The notes: generated by a model from the sequence alone, not told the origin. Numbered from the stretch's first letter, positions 36,024-45,521 are shown. The stretch is DNA of 64,000 bases from Mesorhizobium sp. L-2-11 (GCF_016756595.1 NZ_AP023257.1:6216001-6280000), one strand, 5' to 3'. A program made the numbers and translations.

Positions 36024-38129
36024 TCATGATGCACCTTTCCTTGATCGCCTGGTCCGTTGCAGTCGGCGTTGAAGTTGATCGATCTGGTCGCTGGAAAGGC
36101 TGATCTGCCAAGGCTGGCCTTTCGTGCTTTGCCGACCGTTGATAAGTCCCTGGGCGAGGTAATCGAAGATGGTTTGAGCCGTCACGCCGATTGCAGCGGC
36201 AGCGCCCTGTACAGAGTAGGTCCCATCAGGCCAGCGTGTCGGATTGGCTGCGACACCGTTAATCTTGGCTGTCGGGATTCCCCAGCGGTGGCGCAGAAGC
36301 CAGACGTTCTCGTAGGTGAATGGTCTGCCTCGGGCTGAACGAATGCCCTCGTCGTTCAATTTTTTGGCGATTTGCCTGTCCATATCGCCCGCAGCATTGA
36401 GTTGCGTGATCCGCTCACGCACAAGCTCGAGTTCGCCATAGTCTCGATCGTAAGATTGAACTCGGCGTTGGATTTGATGTTGGCTGGTTGCGCCGGTCTG
36501 CCAAAGAATCCTGATGGCGACCTGGCCGCGTATCTTCTTCTGGTCGAGAACGACCTCCTGCACGATGAAGCGCAAGATACGTTTGCGGTCTTCTGGTTGG
36601 GTCGTTTCTGAGTGCCAGATAGCCGGCAAATTCTCGGCGAGTTGCTGAAGCGCCGCGTGATCCTGTGTCTGTAACACCAAGGGCTCTCGGTCTCTCCACC
36701 GACGATATTCCTGCTCGATCTCATCGACCAAGCGCAGCTTGTCTTCCCATGCCTTTTCCAGGGTTCTGGCGACGAGACGATTTTCCGGTTCCACGGTGTC
36801 GTATTGTCGTCGAGCCCGCTCGGCGTCATACCGCGCACGTTCCCGCCGTAGCGTCCATTGTTTCTCGAGGCTCCGCGTTTCCTCCGCAATCTCGTCGAGC
36901 GCAGCGATGGCGATGGCGATTTGGTCAGGTTCCAACGCCTTCAGGAGGGTTTGGGCGACCAACTCATCTACTGCGGGCGCCCGAACCTCCTGACAGAGAG
37001 AGCTGCCGGTCTGGTTGCGGTCCGCCAGGCAGCAGTAAACGGGGCATGCACTGTCGGGGCCGCTGTAGCGCACGGTCATCCGCCGCCCGCATTGGCCGCA
37101 AACCGCCAAGCCCTGCAGCAAAGCAATGCCCTTGCGCGGCGCGCCGCGGTGGCCGGCCTCGTATCGATTGGTGTTGTCGGCGAGGCGGCGCTGATTGACC
37201 ATGAACTCCTCCCAGTCAATATAACCAGGGTGTGCGTCTTTGATGCAAACCTCCCAGTCGTCAATGGCCACCTTCGAGGTTGCGCGGTGCGAACCCGGAC
37301 CTTGGCGGACCGCATTTATTCGGCGCCGGCCGTAGACATATGCGCCGGCATAGGCCGGGTTGTGCAAAATATAATGGACATGGGCGATGGTGGCGTCTCG
37401 CCACACCAGCTCATGGGGTCCCGGCCCGCGGAGCGGCCGCACCGGTATGCGTAGGTCGTGCGTGCGCAGGTAACGCATAACGCGTCGCGCGGTCCCAAGC
37501 TCCCTAAATTTGTCGAAGACCAGACGCAGCCGAGCCTGCACCTCTTCATCAGGATTGAGCACGATCTGGCCGGAGCGGTTGTACGCCAAGCCACCTGGCA
37601 GCGGTATGCGAAGCTCGCCTCGCGCCGCCTTCTGCCGCTCCCCTTGATGCAGGCGGATGCGGATCTGATGCAACTCTGCTTCGCTCATGATCCCCGAGAG
37701 CCCTAACAGCAGCCGGTCGTGATAAGCGCAGGGATCGTAGAGGCGCTCGCCATCAGCGATGATAACGCCGAACAATGAACACAACTCGAGGAGTTGATGC
37801 CAATCTCGGTTATTGCGTGCCAATCGAGATGCATCGAGGCTGACCACCAGACCCGCGTTGCCGAGCCCGATCTCGGCGATGAGCCGTTGGAAGCCGCCGC
37901 GCTCGACTTGGCCGTTTCCCGATTTTCCAAGATCCTCATCGATGACGACGACACGATCCGGCGGCCAGCCCAATCTGACGGCTCGGTCCACCAAGCTGTA
38001 CTGAAGTTCGGTGCTTTCCTGATGGTGGCGCACCTGGTTTATCGAGGATTGGCGTACATAAACGTAAGCGAACTTTGAACGCCGGACGGCCGTGAGCCGC
38101 TCGTCAGAATTACCCGGGACGGCCAACAT
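36024..38129 (-). CDS. Large serine recombinase of SR1, copy 1
   Basis: A 701-residue recombinase. The N-terminal catalytic domain (about 10-160) has the nucleophile Ser in [10 protein letters not shown], then [21 protein letters not shown] recombinase domain and a zinc ribbon (VCGQCGRRM, then a CPVYCC/LCQEV pair near 350-400) follow, then a coiled coil (about 430-500) and a C-terminal HTH-like part ([19 protein letters not shown]). The start ATG overlaps the preceding ORF's stop (TGATG) and the stop lies 10 bases from the attachment core. It presumably integrates and excises SR1. Same sequence as copy 2. Confidence 0.93.
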   Translation of the reverse strand: MLAVPGNSDERLTAVRRSKFAYVYVRQSSINQVRHHQESTELQYSLVDRAVRLGWPPDRVVVIDEDLGKSGNGQVERGGFQRLIAEIGLGNAGLVVSLDASRLARNNRDWHQLLELCSLFGVIIADGERLYDPCAYHDRLLLGLSGIMSEAELHQIRIRLHQGERQKAARGELRIPLPGGLAYNRSGQIVLNPDEEVQARLRLVFDKFRELGTARRVMRYLRTHDLRIPVRPLRGPGPHELVWRDATIAHVHYILHNPAYAGAYVYGRRRINAVRQGPGSHRATSKVAIDDWEVCIKDAHPGYIDWEEFMVNQRRLADNTNRYEAGHRGAPRKGIALLQGLAVCGQCGRRMTVRYSGPDSACPVYCCLADRNQTGSSLCQEVRAPAVDELVAQTLLKALEPDQIAIAIAALDEIAEETRSLEKQWTLRRERARYDAERARRQYDTVEPENRLVARTLEKAWEDKLRLVDEIEQEYRRWRDREPLVLQTQDHAALQQLAENLPAIWHSETTQPEDRKRILRFIVQEVVLDQKKIRGQVAIRILWQTGATSQHQIQRRVQSYDRDYGELELVRERITQLNAAGDMDRQIAKKLNDEGIRSARGRPFTYENVWLLRHRWGIPTAKINGVAANPTRWPDGTYSVQGAAAAIGVTAQTIFDYLAQGLINGRQSTKGQPWQISLSSDQIDQLQRRLQRTRRSRKGAS

Positions 38130-38325
38130 CAAACTGTTCCCTCACCGCCGGCGCGGTCGGCGGCATCCGGCGGATCAGAGTCGCAAGCATCTGCGCGAGT
38201 TGGTGCTGACATACCGGTGGGAGATCGTTCCAAAGATTGGGCGAGTCTCGCTTGATCCTTACCAGTGGAACGTTGGCCTCCGGAAGAGATACCGCCATCC
38301 GAAGTGCTAATGCATGAGCAACCAT
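38110..38325 (-). CDS. Small ORF of SR1, copy 1
   Basis: A 71-residue frame overlapping the recombinase start: [36 protein letters not shown]. The pattern W-LP-----QLA--LA-LIRRM looks like a real short helical protein of the kind found beside such recombinases, and a comparable small frame precedes the SR2 recombinase. It competes with the DUF5372-like frame for this region. Function is unknown. Confidence 0.5.
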   Translation of the reverse strand: MVAHALALRMAVSLPEANVPLVRIKRDSPNLWNDLPPVCQHQLAQMLATLIRRMPPTAPAVREQFDVGRPG

Positions 38326-38602
38326 TGCAATTCGCTATTGAGTTACCAAAGGTGATTCGCACATAATACACTAAAGGAAGCAAAATTCTAACGGATATTA
38401 ACTTTTCAGTCCCGCCGCGATGCTCATCGTCATCATCGATAGCGCGCGACAAATCCGTCACTGACCGGCGGATATTGCGTAACCGCCCATCCGGCAGGCG
38501 GATGACAACAAAGGCAGGTCCGCGCCCCGACCGAAGTGATGCCACCTCAAACCGCTGTCCACAGAGCGCGTGTCGACGGTCAACTACCGTGATGTGAGAC
38601 AC
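38129..38602 (-). CDS. DUF5372-like protein of SR1, copy 1
   Basis: The first 65 residues (VSHITVVDRRHALCGQRFEV, RGPAFVVIRLPDGRLRNIRR) resemble DUF5372, small proteins that accompany this recombinase class. SR2 has a clearer member. The frame stays open to the recombinase start, but the second half crosses an AT-rich stretch (about 38340-38400) that looks more like a promoter, so the real protein may be shorter. Start GTG at 38602 is a guess. Confidence 0.55.
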   Translation of the reverse strand: MSHITVVDRRHALCGQRFEVASLRSGRGPAFVVIRLPDGRLRNIRRSVTDLSRAIDDDDEHRGGTEKLISVRILLPLVYYVRITFGNSIANCNGCSCISTSDGGISSGGQRSTGKDQARLAQSLERSPTGMSAPTRADACDSDPPDAADRAGGEGTV

Positions 38603-38640
38603 CAGCCGATCAATGACAGGGGCATCCTGCTCTGCTTGGG

Positions 38641-39284
38641 TCTCCAAAAACGTTCCCCCATTCGCCCACCGAACGATTGGAGGTAATCAGGATCGATCCC
38701 TTCTCGTATCGGCGCGACACCAGCTGGAAGAACAGGTGAGCGGCATTGGCCTCGAAGGGAAGATAGCCGAGCTCGTCGATGATCAGCAATTTTGGACGCG
38801 ATAAGATCGTCAACTGCTTGTCGAGCGAGCCATCGCCATGGGCTTTTGCCAACATCGCCACCAGCGTGGCCGCAGTGACGAATTGGACATTGTAATTCTG
38901 GCGGATCGCCTCGCGACCAAGGCTCACAGCAAGATGGGTTTTGCCCGTTCCCGGAGGCCCCAGCAACAAGAGCGTGTCGCCATGGGCAATCCAGCGGCAG
39001 GTCGCCAGCTCCCTGATTTGTCCTGGATCCACCGATGGCTGCGCGTCGAAGTCGAAGCCGTCGAGTTCGCGCACGAACGGGAACTGCGCGATCTTGCTCG
39101 ACATGGAGATGCGCCGCTCGTCGCGCCGCGCGATCTCGCGCGACACCAGGAAAGCCAAGGCCTCGCGCAAGGTCATCTTCGAACGGACCGCTTCGTCCAG
39201 CAGCGTGTCGAGCTGGTCGCGGATCGCCGTCAACTTCAGCCGATCCAGGGTTGCGATCAGCACGTCATGATCTAGGGTCGTCAT
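38641..39284 (-). pseudogene. istB: istB of IS21-A, 5' part
   Basis: Starts MTTLDHDVLIATLDRLKLTA at 39284, overlapping the istA stop as TGATG. AAA+ motifs are present: Walker A LLGPPGTGKTHLAV and Walker B LLIIDELGYLPF. The frame is good up to SILITSNRSVGEWGNVFGD, where SR1 interrupts it. Confidence 0.9.
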
Positions 39285-39797
39285 CACCAGCCCCCTCCGA
39301 CCACCGCTTCGTACTCGGCGAGTGGCCGCAGCAAGGTGGCCGGGGCGATCTCGATGCGCTCGGCGCGCACCGGCCCTTCGAAGCCGGCAACGCCGACAAA
39401 ATGCATTCGGTCCACGATGCGCTGTCGTCGCCCTCGGTATAGGGCATGGTCGGCCACTACCTGGCCGGCATGACGGATGATCACGCGGCCTGCCAGCACC
39501 ACGACCTGGACGCTTTCGCCGATCAGGCGCCAAGGGACCGAGTAGCTGTTCGTATCCAAGTCGATTGCGCAGTCGGCCTGGACCTTGCGGACCAGATCCC
39601 GCAGCTGTCCGAACGGCGCGCGTCCCGCCAGCGGGCGAAGCGCACGAGCTTCAGCGGCAAAGCGTTCCACCGGCGCGACACCGGTCGTGCCGTGTTCGCG
39701 CTGGTCGGCGACCTCGCGCGTCCACCGGTCCAAATGCGCCTCGAACGCCGCCCAGCTCTCAAACCGGCGCCCGGCGATCGCGTTCTTCTTAACGTAG
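39284..39797 (-). pseudogene. istA: istA of IS21-A, 3' part
   Basis: Reads YVKKNAIAGRRFESWAAFEA, then LDRWTREVADQREHGTTGVA and a C-terminal domain with SYSVPWRLIGESVQVVV. It continues the 5' part at 48339-49119 in frame across the TAACGTAG duplication once IS21-B is removed: G-Y-V then K-K-N. Stop TGA at 39284. Confidence 0.88.
39790..39797. repeat. Target duplication TAACGTAG, left of IS21-B
   Basis: The same 8 bases occur at 48339-48346, directly outside both ends of IS21-B. This fixes the insertion point inside istA of IS21-A. Confidence 0.9.
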
Positions 39798-39925
39798 TGC
39801 GGATTCCGAGATCATCGCGCGCACCGTTCCGATTTGATCGCGCGCGGCATTCCGAAGTGATGGCGCGCAGCATTCCGAGAATTACCCGCGCGGGATTCCG
39901 ACACGATCGCGCGCAGTTCGGAGTT
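39798..39925 (+). repeat. Multiple terminal repeats at the left end of IS21-B
   Basis: About five related units of roughly 23 bases follow one another, each with ATTCCGA or TTCCGA followed by a GCGCGC-containing block (for example TTCCGATTTGATCGCGCGCG and ATTCCGACACGATCGCGCGC). The right end carries inverted versions (GCGCGCGATCAGATCGGAAC and two more). IS21 ends typically contain several transposase-binding repeats. Confidence 0.8.
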
Positions 39926-39979
39926 AGGAGAACCTGATCCTTGGGGCATGTTCCGGTCGGGCAACGACCGGAGGAATGG

Positions 39980-40751
39980 ATGCCGACGAGGAGGGTTAGG
40001 ATGCGCCACGTGCGCGAGATTTTACGTCTGAGCTTGGAAGCGGGGCTATCGACGCGGATGGCTGGCGAGCGTGCCGGGGTCGGGCCGACGACGGTCCGGG
40101 ATATGCTGAAGCGGTTTGCACGCTCCGGGCTGAACTGGCCGGTCCCGGCCGAGATGAGCGATGCCGACCTGGAAGCTTGCCTATACGGCTTACCTGGGAT
40201 GAAGCCCGGCCGGCGCAAACAGCCGGAACCGGACTGGTCGGCGGTAGCACGTGAGCTGAAGCGCAAGCATGTGACGCTGCAGGTTCTGTGGGAAGAGTAT
40301 GTCGCCGCCCACCCGGATGGCTATCGCTACAGCCGTTGGTGTGACCTGTTCCGGCGCTGGGAAGGCCGCCTGCCTCTGACGATGCGGCAGAGCCACGCGG
40401 GCGGTGAGAAGATGTTTGTCGATTACGCCGGCGACACGGTGCCGGTTGTAGTCGACCGCCGGACCGGTGAGGTGCGCGATGCCCATCTGTTTGTGGCGGT
40501 GCTCGGCGGATCGAGCTTGTCATTTGCCTGCGCGACGTGGACCGAGCAGTTCGCGGACTGGATCGAGGCGCACAATGGCGCCTTCGCCTTCTTCGGCGGC
40601 GTGGCCCATCTTCTGGTCCCGGACAACGCGAAGGTCGCGGTGATTAAGGCGTGTCACTTCGATCCGATGGTCAACCGCAGCTACACCGACATGGCGCGTC
40701 ATTACGGCACGGCGGTGCTCCCGGCAAGACCGAGGAAGCCACGCGATAAGG
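39980..40751 (+). pseudogene. istA: istA of IS21-B, 5' part
   Basis: Starts MPTRRVRMRHVREILRLSLE after GGAGGAATGG. It has the N-terminal HTH (STRMAGERAGVGPTTVRDML) and the rve core (KMFVDYAGDTVPVVV with the first Asp, HLLVPDNAKVAV with the second). It is in frame to ARPRKPRDK, where SR2 begins. The 3' part resumes at 44059 with KAKVEAC, which brings the third catalytic residue, Glu. Confidence 0.9.
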
Positions 40752-40759
40752 AGAAGGCT

Positions 40760-42838
40760 TCATATTGCACCTTGTTCGGTTGATTGAGCGGTAGTGGATT
40801 GAAGGCGAGCGGGATAAGGATGTTTTCCAGCGTTTCCCTTAATTATGGTGCGACCTGCGGGAAGTTCCCAGAGGCCGCGATTATGGTTATCACTAAAGCA
40901 TTTGGTGATGAGGCCTTGGCGGCCCCACGCATGGACAGTCGTCAGAGATATATTGAACCGGATTGCAACTTGCTTTGTGGTGAGCATTCCTTTGTCGAGA
41001 AGGCGCTGACGACGACTTGATAATCTATAGGCATTGCGGATGTGGGCGATCTTCTTGAGATTATAGGGTGAGCCTTCCCACGTTCGAAGGCCGCGCTCGT
41101 TGAAGATTTCGGCGATCTGGCGATCGCAGTGAAGATCGAGCAGGCGGTCGACCTCGGCGACCAGATCAGGCTTAAATTTGCGGATCTGAGCGATCGGCAG
41201 CGGCCGATCCAGGGTCAAGGAGCGCGTCGCTCCGCCAGACAAGCTAACATGGACCGTGATCTTGTCCGCCTTGATTAGGGTCACGTCGGCGATGAGCAAG
41301 CGCAGGATGCGCTTGCGTTCACGCACGTCGACGCGGGGGTCGCTCCAGATCCGAGGGAACTGCTCGGCGAGATCAAGGATGCGTTGGCGCATCTCGGTGT
41401 CGAGGGCGGCGGCCTCCTCGGGCGCCCGCCGCTCGTAGTCCTCGACGACATCGGTGTGCAGCCGCAGCTTCTCGTTCCATTCAGCCTCGAGGGCGTCGGC
41501 GACGAGACGGTTGTCGGGATCGACCTTCATATAGCGTCGCTGGGCGAGTTCGGCGTCGTAGCGCGTTCGTTCAATATGTTGGCGACGCAAGTTGTCGGTC
41601 TCGGCGGTGCGGGCTTCCAGCTCGCCCTGTACCGCGAGGCTGACCTCCAAGGTCATCGGGGTCATCAGCTTGACTAACAGCGCGCTGACGGCCGGGTCGA
41701 CCACCTTGCCCGGCACCGACTGGCAGACCTTGCCGCCCCGGCGGGTGGCGGTTTCCTTGCAAACGTAGGTCGGGACTGACTGCCCATGTTCCTGACTATA
41801 CTGGACGCTCATGCGTTCGCCGCATAGGCCGCAAAGGACGCGACCCTGAAGCAAGCCTGGTCCCTCCCGGACCGGGCCGGCTTTGCGGTGTATGGTATAG
41901 GCTTGGGCGTTGTCGGTGAGCTTTTCCTGGTTCGCCTTGAAGCGCGCCCAGTCGATGTAGCCCGGATGCATGTCGGGCATGACGACTTGCCAGTCAGCCA
42001 TTTCCACCTTGATCTGGGACACGCCGCCTCCGGGCCGAGGGCGGCCGTGTGATCTTCCATAGACAAAGGCGCCTGCATATCTCGGGTTATGAAGCACCTG
42101 CAAAATGCGAGCGTGACGCGGCGGCGCCCACAACACCTCGCCTTTTTGCGTGCCTTTGCGCAGCCGTCGTGGGAACAGGATGCCTTCGTCCAGGAAGTAC
42201 TTGACCGTCCGGGTCGCGCTGCCGAGGCGCTCGAAGGTGGCGAACACCAGGTGAAGCGCGGCCTGCACCTCGGCATCGGGGTCGAGATCGAGGGCGCCAT
42301 CAGGCCGGTAAACCAGGCCGACAGGCGCGCCGATCCGAAGCTCGCCGCGGCGGGCCTTGTTGATCTGTCCACCGCGCATACGGGCTTTGAGGAAGTGCAG
42401 CTCGGCTTCGCTCATAGTTCCTTTGAGCCCGAGTAACAGCCGATCGTTAAAGCCGACCGGGTCGTAGATGCCGTCTTCGTCGAGGATCAGGGTGCGGGTC
42501 TGGCCGCAGAGTTCGAGAAGCCGATGCCAATCAGCCGAATTGCGCGCTAATCGCGAGACCTCTAGCCCCATGACGATGCCGGCCTTGGTTAGCGCGACTT
42601 CGCTGACCAACTCCTGGAAGCCGTCGCGAGAGACAGCGCTGGATCCGGACTTGCCCAGATCGCAGTCGATGACGTGGATACGATCAACGGGCCAACCGGC
42701 GGCGATGGCGCGATCACGCAACGCGTACTGTCGCTGGGTGCTCTCGCCATTCTCGGCGACCTGTCGCAGTGTCGATTGGCGGATGTAGAGGTAGGCATCG
42801 CGCCGGAGGTGATCGGTGGTGATTTTGAGATCAGGCAT
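40760..42838 (-). CDS. Large serine recombinase of SR2
   Basis: A 692-residue recombinase with the same architecture as that of SR1 but clearly different sequence. The catalytic domain has AYLYIRQSTLRQVAENGEST and LEVSRLARNSADWHRLLELC; then come the recombinase domain, a zinc ribbon (LCGLCGERM), a coiled coil near 430-490 and a C-terminal HTH-like part (LTTKQVAIRFNISLTTVHAW). The start overlaps the upstream small frame's stop and the stop lies about 10 bases inside the left junction. Presumably specific for the istA target. Confidence 0.93.
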   Translation of the reverse strand: MPDLKITTDHLRRDAYLYIRQSTLRQVAENGESTQRQYALRDRAIAAGWPVDRIHVIDCDLGKSGSSAVSRDGFQELVSEVALTKAGIVMGLEVSRLARNSADWHRLLELCGQTRTLILDEDGIYDPVGFNDRLLLGLKGTMSEAELHFLKARMRGGQINKARRGELRIGAPVGLVYRPDGALDLDPDAEVQAALHLVFATFERLGSATRTVKYFLDEGILFPRRLRKGTQKGEVLWAPPRHARILQVLHNPRYAGAFVYGRSHGRPRPGGGVSQIKVEMADWQVVMPDMHPGYIDWARFKANQEKLTDNAQAYTIHRKAGPVREGPGLLQGRVLCGLCGERMSVQYSQEHGQSVPTYVCKETATRRGGKVCQSVPGKVVDPAVSALLVKLMTPMTLEVSLAVQGELEARTAETDNLRRQHIERTRYDAELAQRRYMKVDPDNRLVADALEAEWNEKLRLHTDVVEDYERRAPEEAAALDTEMRQRILDLAEQFPRIWSDPRVDVRERKRILRLLIADVTLIKADKITVHVSLSGGATRSLTLDRPLPIAQIRKFKPDLVAEVDRLLDLHCDRQIAEIFNERGLRTWEGSPYNLKKIAHIRNAYRLSSRRQRLLDKGMLTTKQVAIRFNISLTTVHAWGRQGLITKCFSDNHNRGLWELPAGRTIIKGNAGKHPYPARLQSTTAQSTEQGAI

Positions 42839-43096
42839 GTGCTGGCTCCGCGGTTAGCGTGACAACAAGACTGGCTAAAATGACGATAAGCTCATTGGTG
42901 GCGGTCGCGCCCGGCATAGGCGGTCGATACACCGGGCGTGTCAGCGCCGAAGCGGGGGGCGTGGACATGGCCTTGATCCAAGCGGCCATACCTTGACGCC
43001 GAAGGGTGCCCAGCCCTGCGGCGGTAATTACTGGGGCGCCAAGCACGACCGCCCGTAACTGTTCGTAGGCGTCGACAAGATTGGCTGCGCCGGCGG
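42831..43096 (-). CDS. Small frame between the HTH gene and the recombinase of SR2
   Basis: The frame reads NLVDAYEQLRAVVLGAP, RRQGMAAWIKAM and TATNELIVILASLVVTLT, ending in TGA that overlaps the recombinase start. The pattern looks conserved and protein-like. No start codon is evident: the frame is open upstream into the HTH gene across a run of eight A residues (T at 43115-43122), so it may be made by frameshifting from that gene. Function is unknown. Confidence 0.45.
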
Positions 43097-43577
43097 TTAA
43101 AGAGAGTCGGGTCGTTTTTTTTGGCGCGCCATCGCCCGTTCGAGACTTCGTCGGTGCACGGTGATGCCAAAGCGCGCTGTGATCTCGGCGATGCATTGCG
43201 GCAAGGTCAGATCTGGCCTTGCCGCCTTGAGTTCGTCGACAAAGCCAACGATCTCTGCCGAGAGCTTGTGCCCATCCTTTGGTCCCCGCTGCTGGGGGAT
43301 CAAGCCTGCCAGACCGTGATCGGCCAAGGTGCTTTGTGCCTTGTAGAAGGTTGGCCGCGAGACCCCGAAGACGCGGGCCACATTGCTGATGGGCACGCCA
43401 TCGGCTTGATGGCGACGCACCATCTCGTAGCGCACCTGGACAAGGTCCTTGGCGTCGAAGGAAGGGATTGCTGATGAACAGGGTGTCGCTGATGGCTTCG
43501 GGGTGGGGGTTGAGCGTGCCGTCCCGAGCCAGGGCCTCGCCCTTTGGATCGTCTAGCACCGGCTTTGGTTTGGCCAT
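43097..43577 (-). pseudogene. HTH protein of SR2, with a one-base frameshift
   Basis: Starts MAKPKPVLDDPKGEALARDG and, after a frame change near 43457-43466 (CCCTTCCTTCG, one base too many), continues FDAKDLVQVRYEMVRRHQAD, GVSRPTFYKAQSTLADHGLA and ITVHRRSLERAMARQKK. This resembles HTH proteins that accompany serine recombinases in rhizobia. The shift may be a mutation or recoding; I call it disrupted. Possible role: control of the element or a recombination accessory. Confidence 0.65.
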
Positions 43578-43744
43578 GTCCAACCTCAAAACTGATTCGT
43601 AAATAAAAATACGCCTCACAAGCTAAGCTGTCAAATGCCGCAACCTGATATGAATCCCCAAAATGCCTGATACTACAGGCAACATTGAGGTCTCTTATCG
43701 CTCGATGCGGCGTATTTTGCATTACAATAGCGGTGTAATTGTTT

Positions 43745-44032
43745 TTACGCATCGCCCACCTCTATTGACGAGGAGACCTGCTCCAAGATGCCGAGCAGCC
43801 GCTGCAGGTCGACTATCCGGAAAGCGGCACGCCCAGCCGCGATCCGCCGGAATGGATCGGGCGGCGCCATGTCCGTCAAAGCGACGGCAATGGTTGGCAA
43901 AGTCCCGTTTGCCGCCCGATAGATTACCCGGTCCTCGCCCCAATGCGGGCTACGGCTGACCACCTCGAAGATCTGACCAAGGAGTGGGTGGAAGGGATGT
44001 GTGATGCGCACCGCAAGACCGGTCGTACCCAC
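43745..44032 (-). CDS. DUF5372-family protein of SR2
   Basis: A 95-residue protein with the DUF5372 pattern ITHPFHPLLGQIFEVVSRS, HWGEDRVIYRAANG and LTDMAPPDPFRRIAAGRAAF. It starts at a GTG (44032) only about 27 bases from the istA junction. The SR1 element has a related ORF in the same first position, so the gene seems to be part of the element's core. Function is unknown. Confidence 0.75.
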   Translation of the reverse strand: MGTTGLAVRITHPFHPLLGQIFEVVSRSPHWGEDRVIYRAANGTLPTIAVALTDMAPPDPFRRIAAGRAAFRIVDLQRLLGILEQVSSSIEVGDA

Positions 44033-44058
44033 ACGAGCTGCAGTTGACGGCTTGATCC

Positions 44059-44838
44059 AAGGCGAAAGTCGAGGCCTGTGTCGGCATTGTCGAACGCTGG
44101 GTCCTGGGCCGCTTGCGCAACCGGATCTTCTACAGCCTGGCCGAGGTGAACGCGGCGGTCGCCGAATGCATCACCGATCTCAACGACACACGGGTGCTTC
44201 GCCAGTTCAGCAAAACGCGGCGCCAGCTGTTCGAGGAGATCGACGCGCCGAACCTCAAGCCGCTGCCGGCGGAACGGTGGGTCCACGCTGAGTGGAAGCG
44301 TTGCCGAGTCGGACTCGATTATCACATCGCGATTGAGCACCACCATTACTCGGTGCCCTGGCGCTTCGCCCGCCGCGAGGTCGAGGCTCGAATTACCACA
44401 CGCACCGTCGAAATCTTCCTCGACGGCGAACGCATCGCCGCGCACATGCGTGGCAGCGGCAACGGGCGGCATACGACGATCCCCGAACATATGCCCTCGA
44501 GCCATCGGCGCTACCGTGAATGGACGCCCGTGAAGATCCGGGAGGAAGCGGCGCGGATCGGGCCGATGCTGTCGTTGCTGGTTGAAAAGATCATTGAGGA
44601 TCGGCCGCATCCCGAGCAGGGTTACCGTTCATGCCTCGGCATCATCGGGCTAGCGAAGCGCTTCGGCGCCGAACGCCTGGAAGCGGCCGCGCGGCGCGCG
44701 CTGGAGATCCAGGCGCGCAACTATCCCTCGGTCAAATCGATCCTCGAGAAGGGGCTCGACAAGGTTCCGGCGCGCGAAGCCCCGGACCACACGCCGATCT
44801 TCCACACCAACATCCGGGGCTCCGGATATTACAACTGA
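44059..44838 (+). pseudogene. istA: istA of IS21-B, 3' part
   Basis: Reads KAKVEACVGIVERWVLGRLR, then NRIFYSLAEVNAAVAECITD, LDYHIAIEHHHYSVPWRFAR and ends at 44838. In frame with the 5' part when SR2 is removed; the restored IstA would be 515 residues. istB begins 10 bases later. Confidence 0.9.
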
Positions 44839-44848
44839 AAGGACTACA

Positions 44849-45483
44849 ATGCTCAAACATCCGACACTCGAACTGCTGGGGCAACTCGGCCTGGCCGGCA
44901 TGGCCCATGCGTTCATCGAATTGGAAAGCAACAGCGATGCCGACAACCTCAGCCACGCCGAATGGCTTGCCCTGCTGCTCGATCACGAGGCGACATACCG
45001 TAATGACCGGCGCCTTGCGCTCCGCCTTCGTCATGCGCGGCTACGCCACCATGCCGTGCCCGAGGATGTCGATTACCGTGCTGCGCGCGGTCTCGATCGC
45101 CGGCTGTTCGACAAGCTGCTCAAGGGCGACTGGATCGCCGCCCATGAGAGCTTGGCCATCGTCGGGCCGGCCGGGGTCGGGAAGAGCTGGTTGGCCTGCG
45201 CCATCGGTCACAAGGCCTGCCGTGACAACCGTTCGGTCCTCTACACCCGGCTGCCGCGGCTCATCGATGACCTGTCCCTGGCCAAGGGCGACGGCCGCAT
45301 CGCCGCGCGCATGAAAAGCCTGGCCAGGGTCGATCTCCTTATCCTCGACGATTGGGGCCTCGAACCGCTCGACGGCAATGCCCGTCACCACCTGCTCGAA
45401 ATCCTCGAAGACCGGTACGGGCGGCGCTCAACGCTGGTGACCAGTCAACTCCCGGTGGCCCGCTGGTTCGATCTGATCGGAGA
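44849..45483 (+). pseudogene. istB: istB of IS21-B, 5' part
   Basis: An IstB ATPase N-terminal part: MLKHPTLELLGQLGLAGMAH, Walker A AIVGPAGVGKSWLACAI, Walker B LLILDDWGLEPL. The frame is intact to PVARWFDLIGD, where SR1 copy 2 interrupts it at the same Gly-Asp-Pro codons as in IS21-A. The 3' part is at 48111-48218. Confidence 0.92.
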
Positions 45484-45521
45484 CCCAAGCAGAGCAGGAT
45501 GCCCCTGTCATTGATCGGCTG

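Larger units (their letters stand above)
36012..38642 (-). mobile_element. SR1 copy 1, serine-recombinase element inserted in istB of IS21-A
   Basis: A 2629-bp element (plus one shared 2-base core). On its own strand the junctions are GGA-GA-CCCAAGC at the 5' side (core at 38641-38642) and CGCG-GA-TCCC at the 3' side (core at 36012-36013). Removing it gives GGAGATCCC, the istB codons Gly-Asp-Pro. It carries a DUF5372-like ORF, a small ORF and a large serine recombinase. It is the inverted copy of 45482-48112, apparently identical over its length, and lies at the same codon of a different istB gene. Confidence 0.88.
40748..44062 (-). mobile_element. SR2, serine-recombinase element inserted in istA of IS21-B
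   Basis: About 3.3 kb. The junctions share AAGG: CGCGATAAGG-AGAAGG on the left (40748-40751) and GATCCAAGG-CGAAAGTC on the right (44059-44062). Removal gives CGC GAT AAG GCG AAA GTC GAG, i.e. RDKAKVE, the conserved istA motif with the catalytic Glu. On its minus strand it carries a DUF5372 gene, an HTH gene, a small frame and a serine recombinase, the same kind of set as SR1. The exact 2-base core within AAGG is unresolved. Confidence 0.82.

Noticed and set aside
42831..43619. 262-residue frame spanning the SR2 HTH region as one protein
   Set aside because: Its middle is the wrong frame of the HTH gene. Only its first 40 codons and its last 75 or so look real, and they are reported separately.
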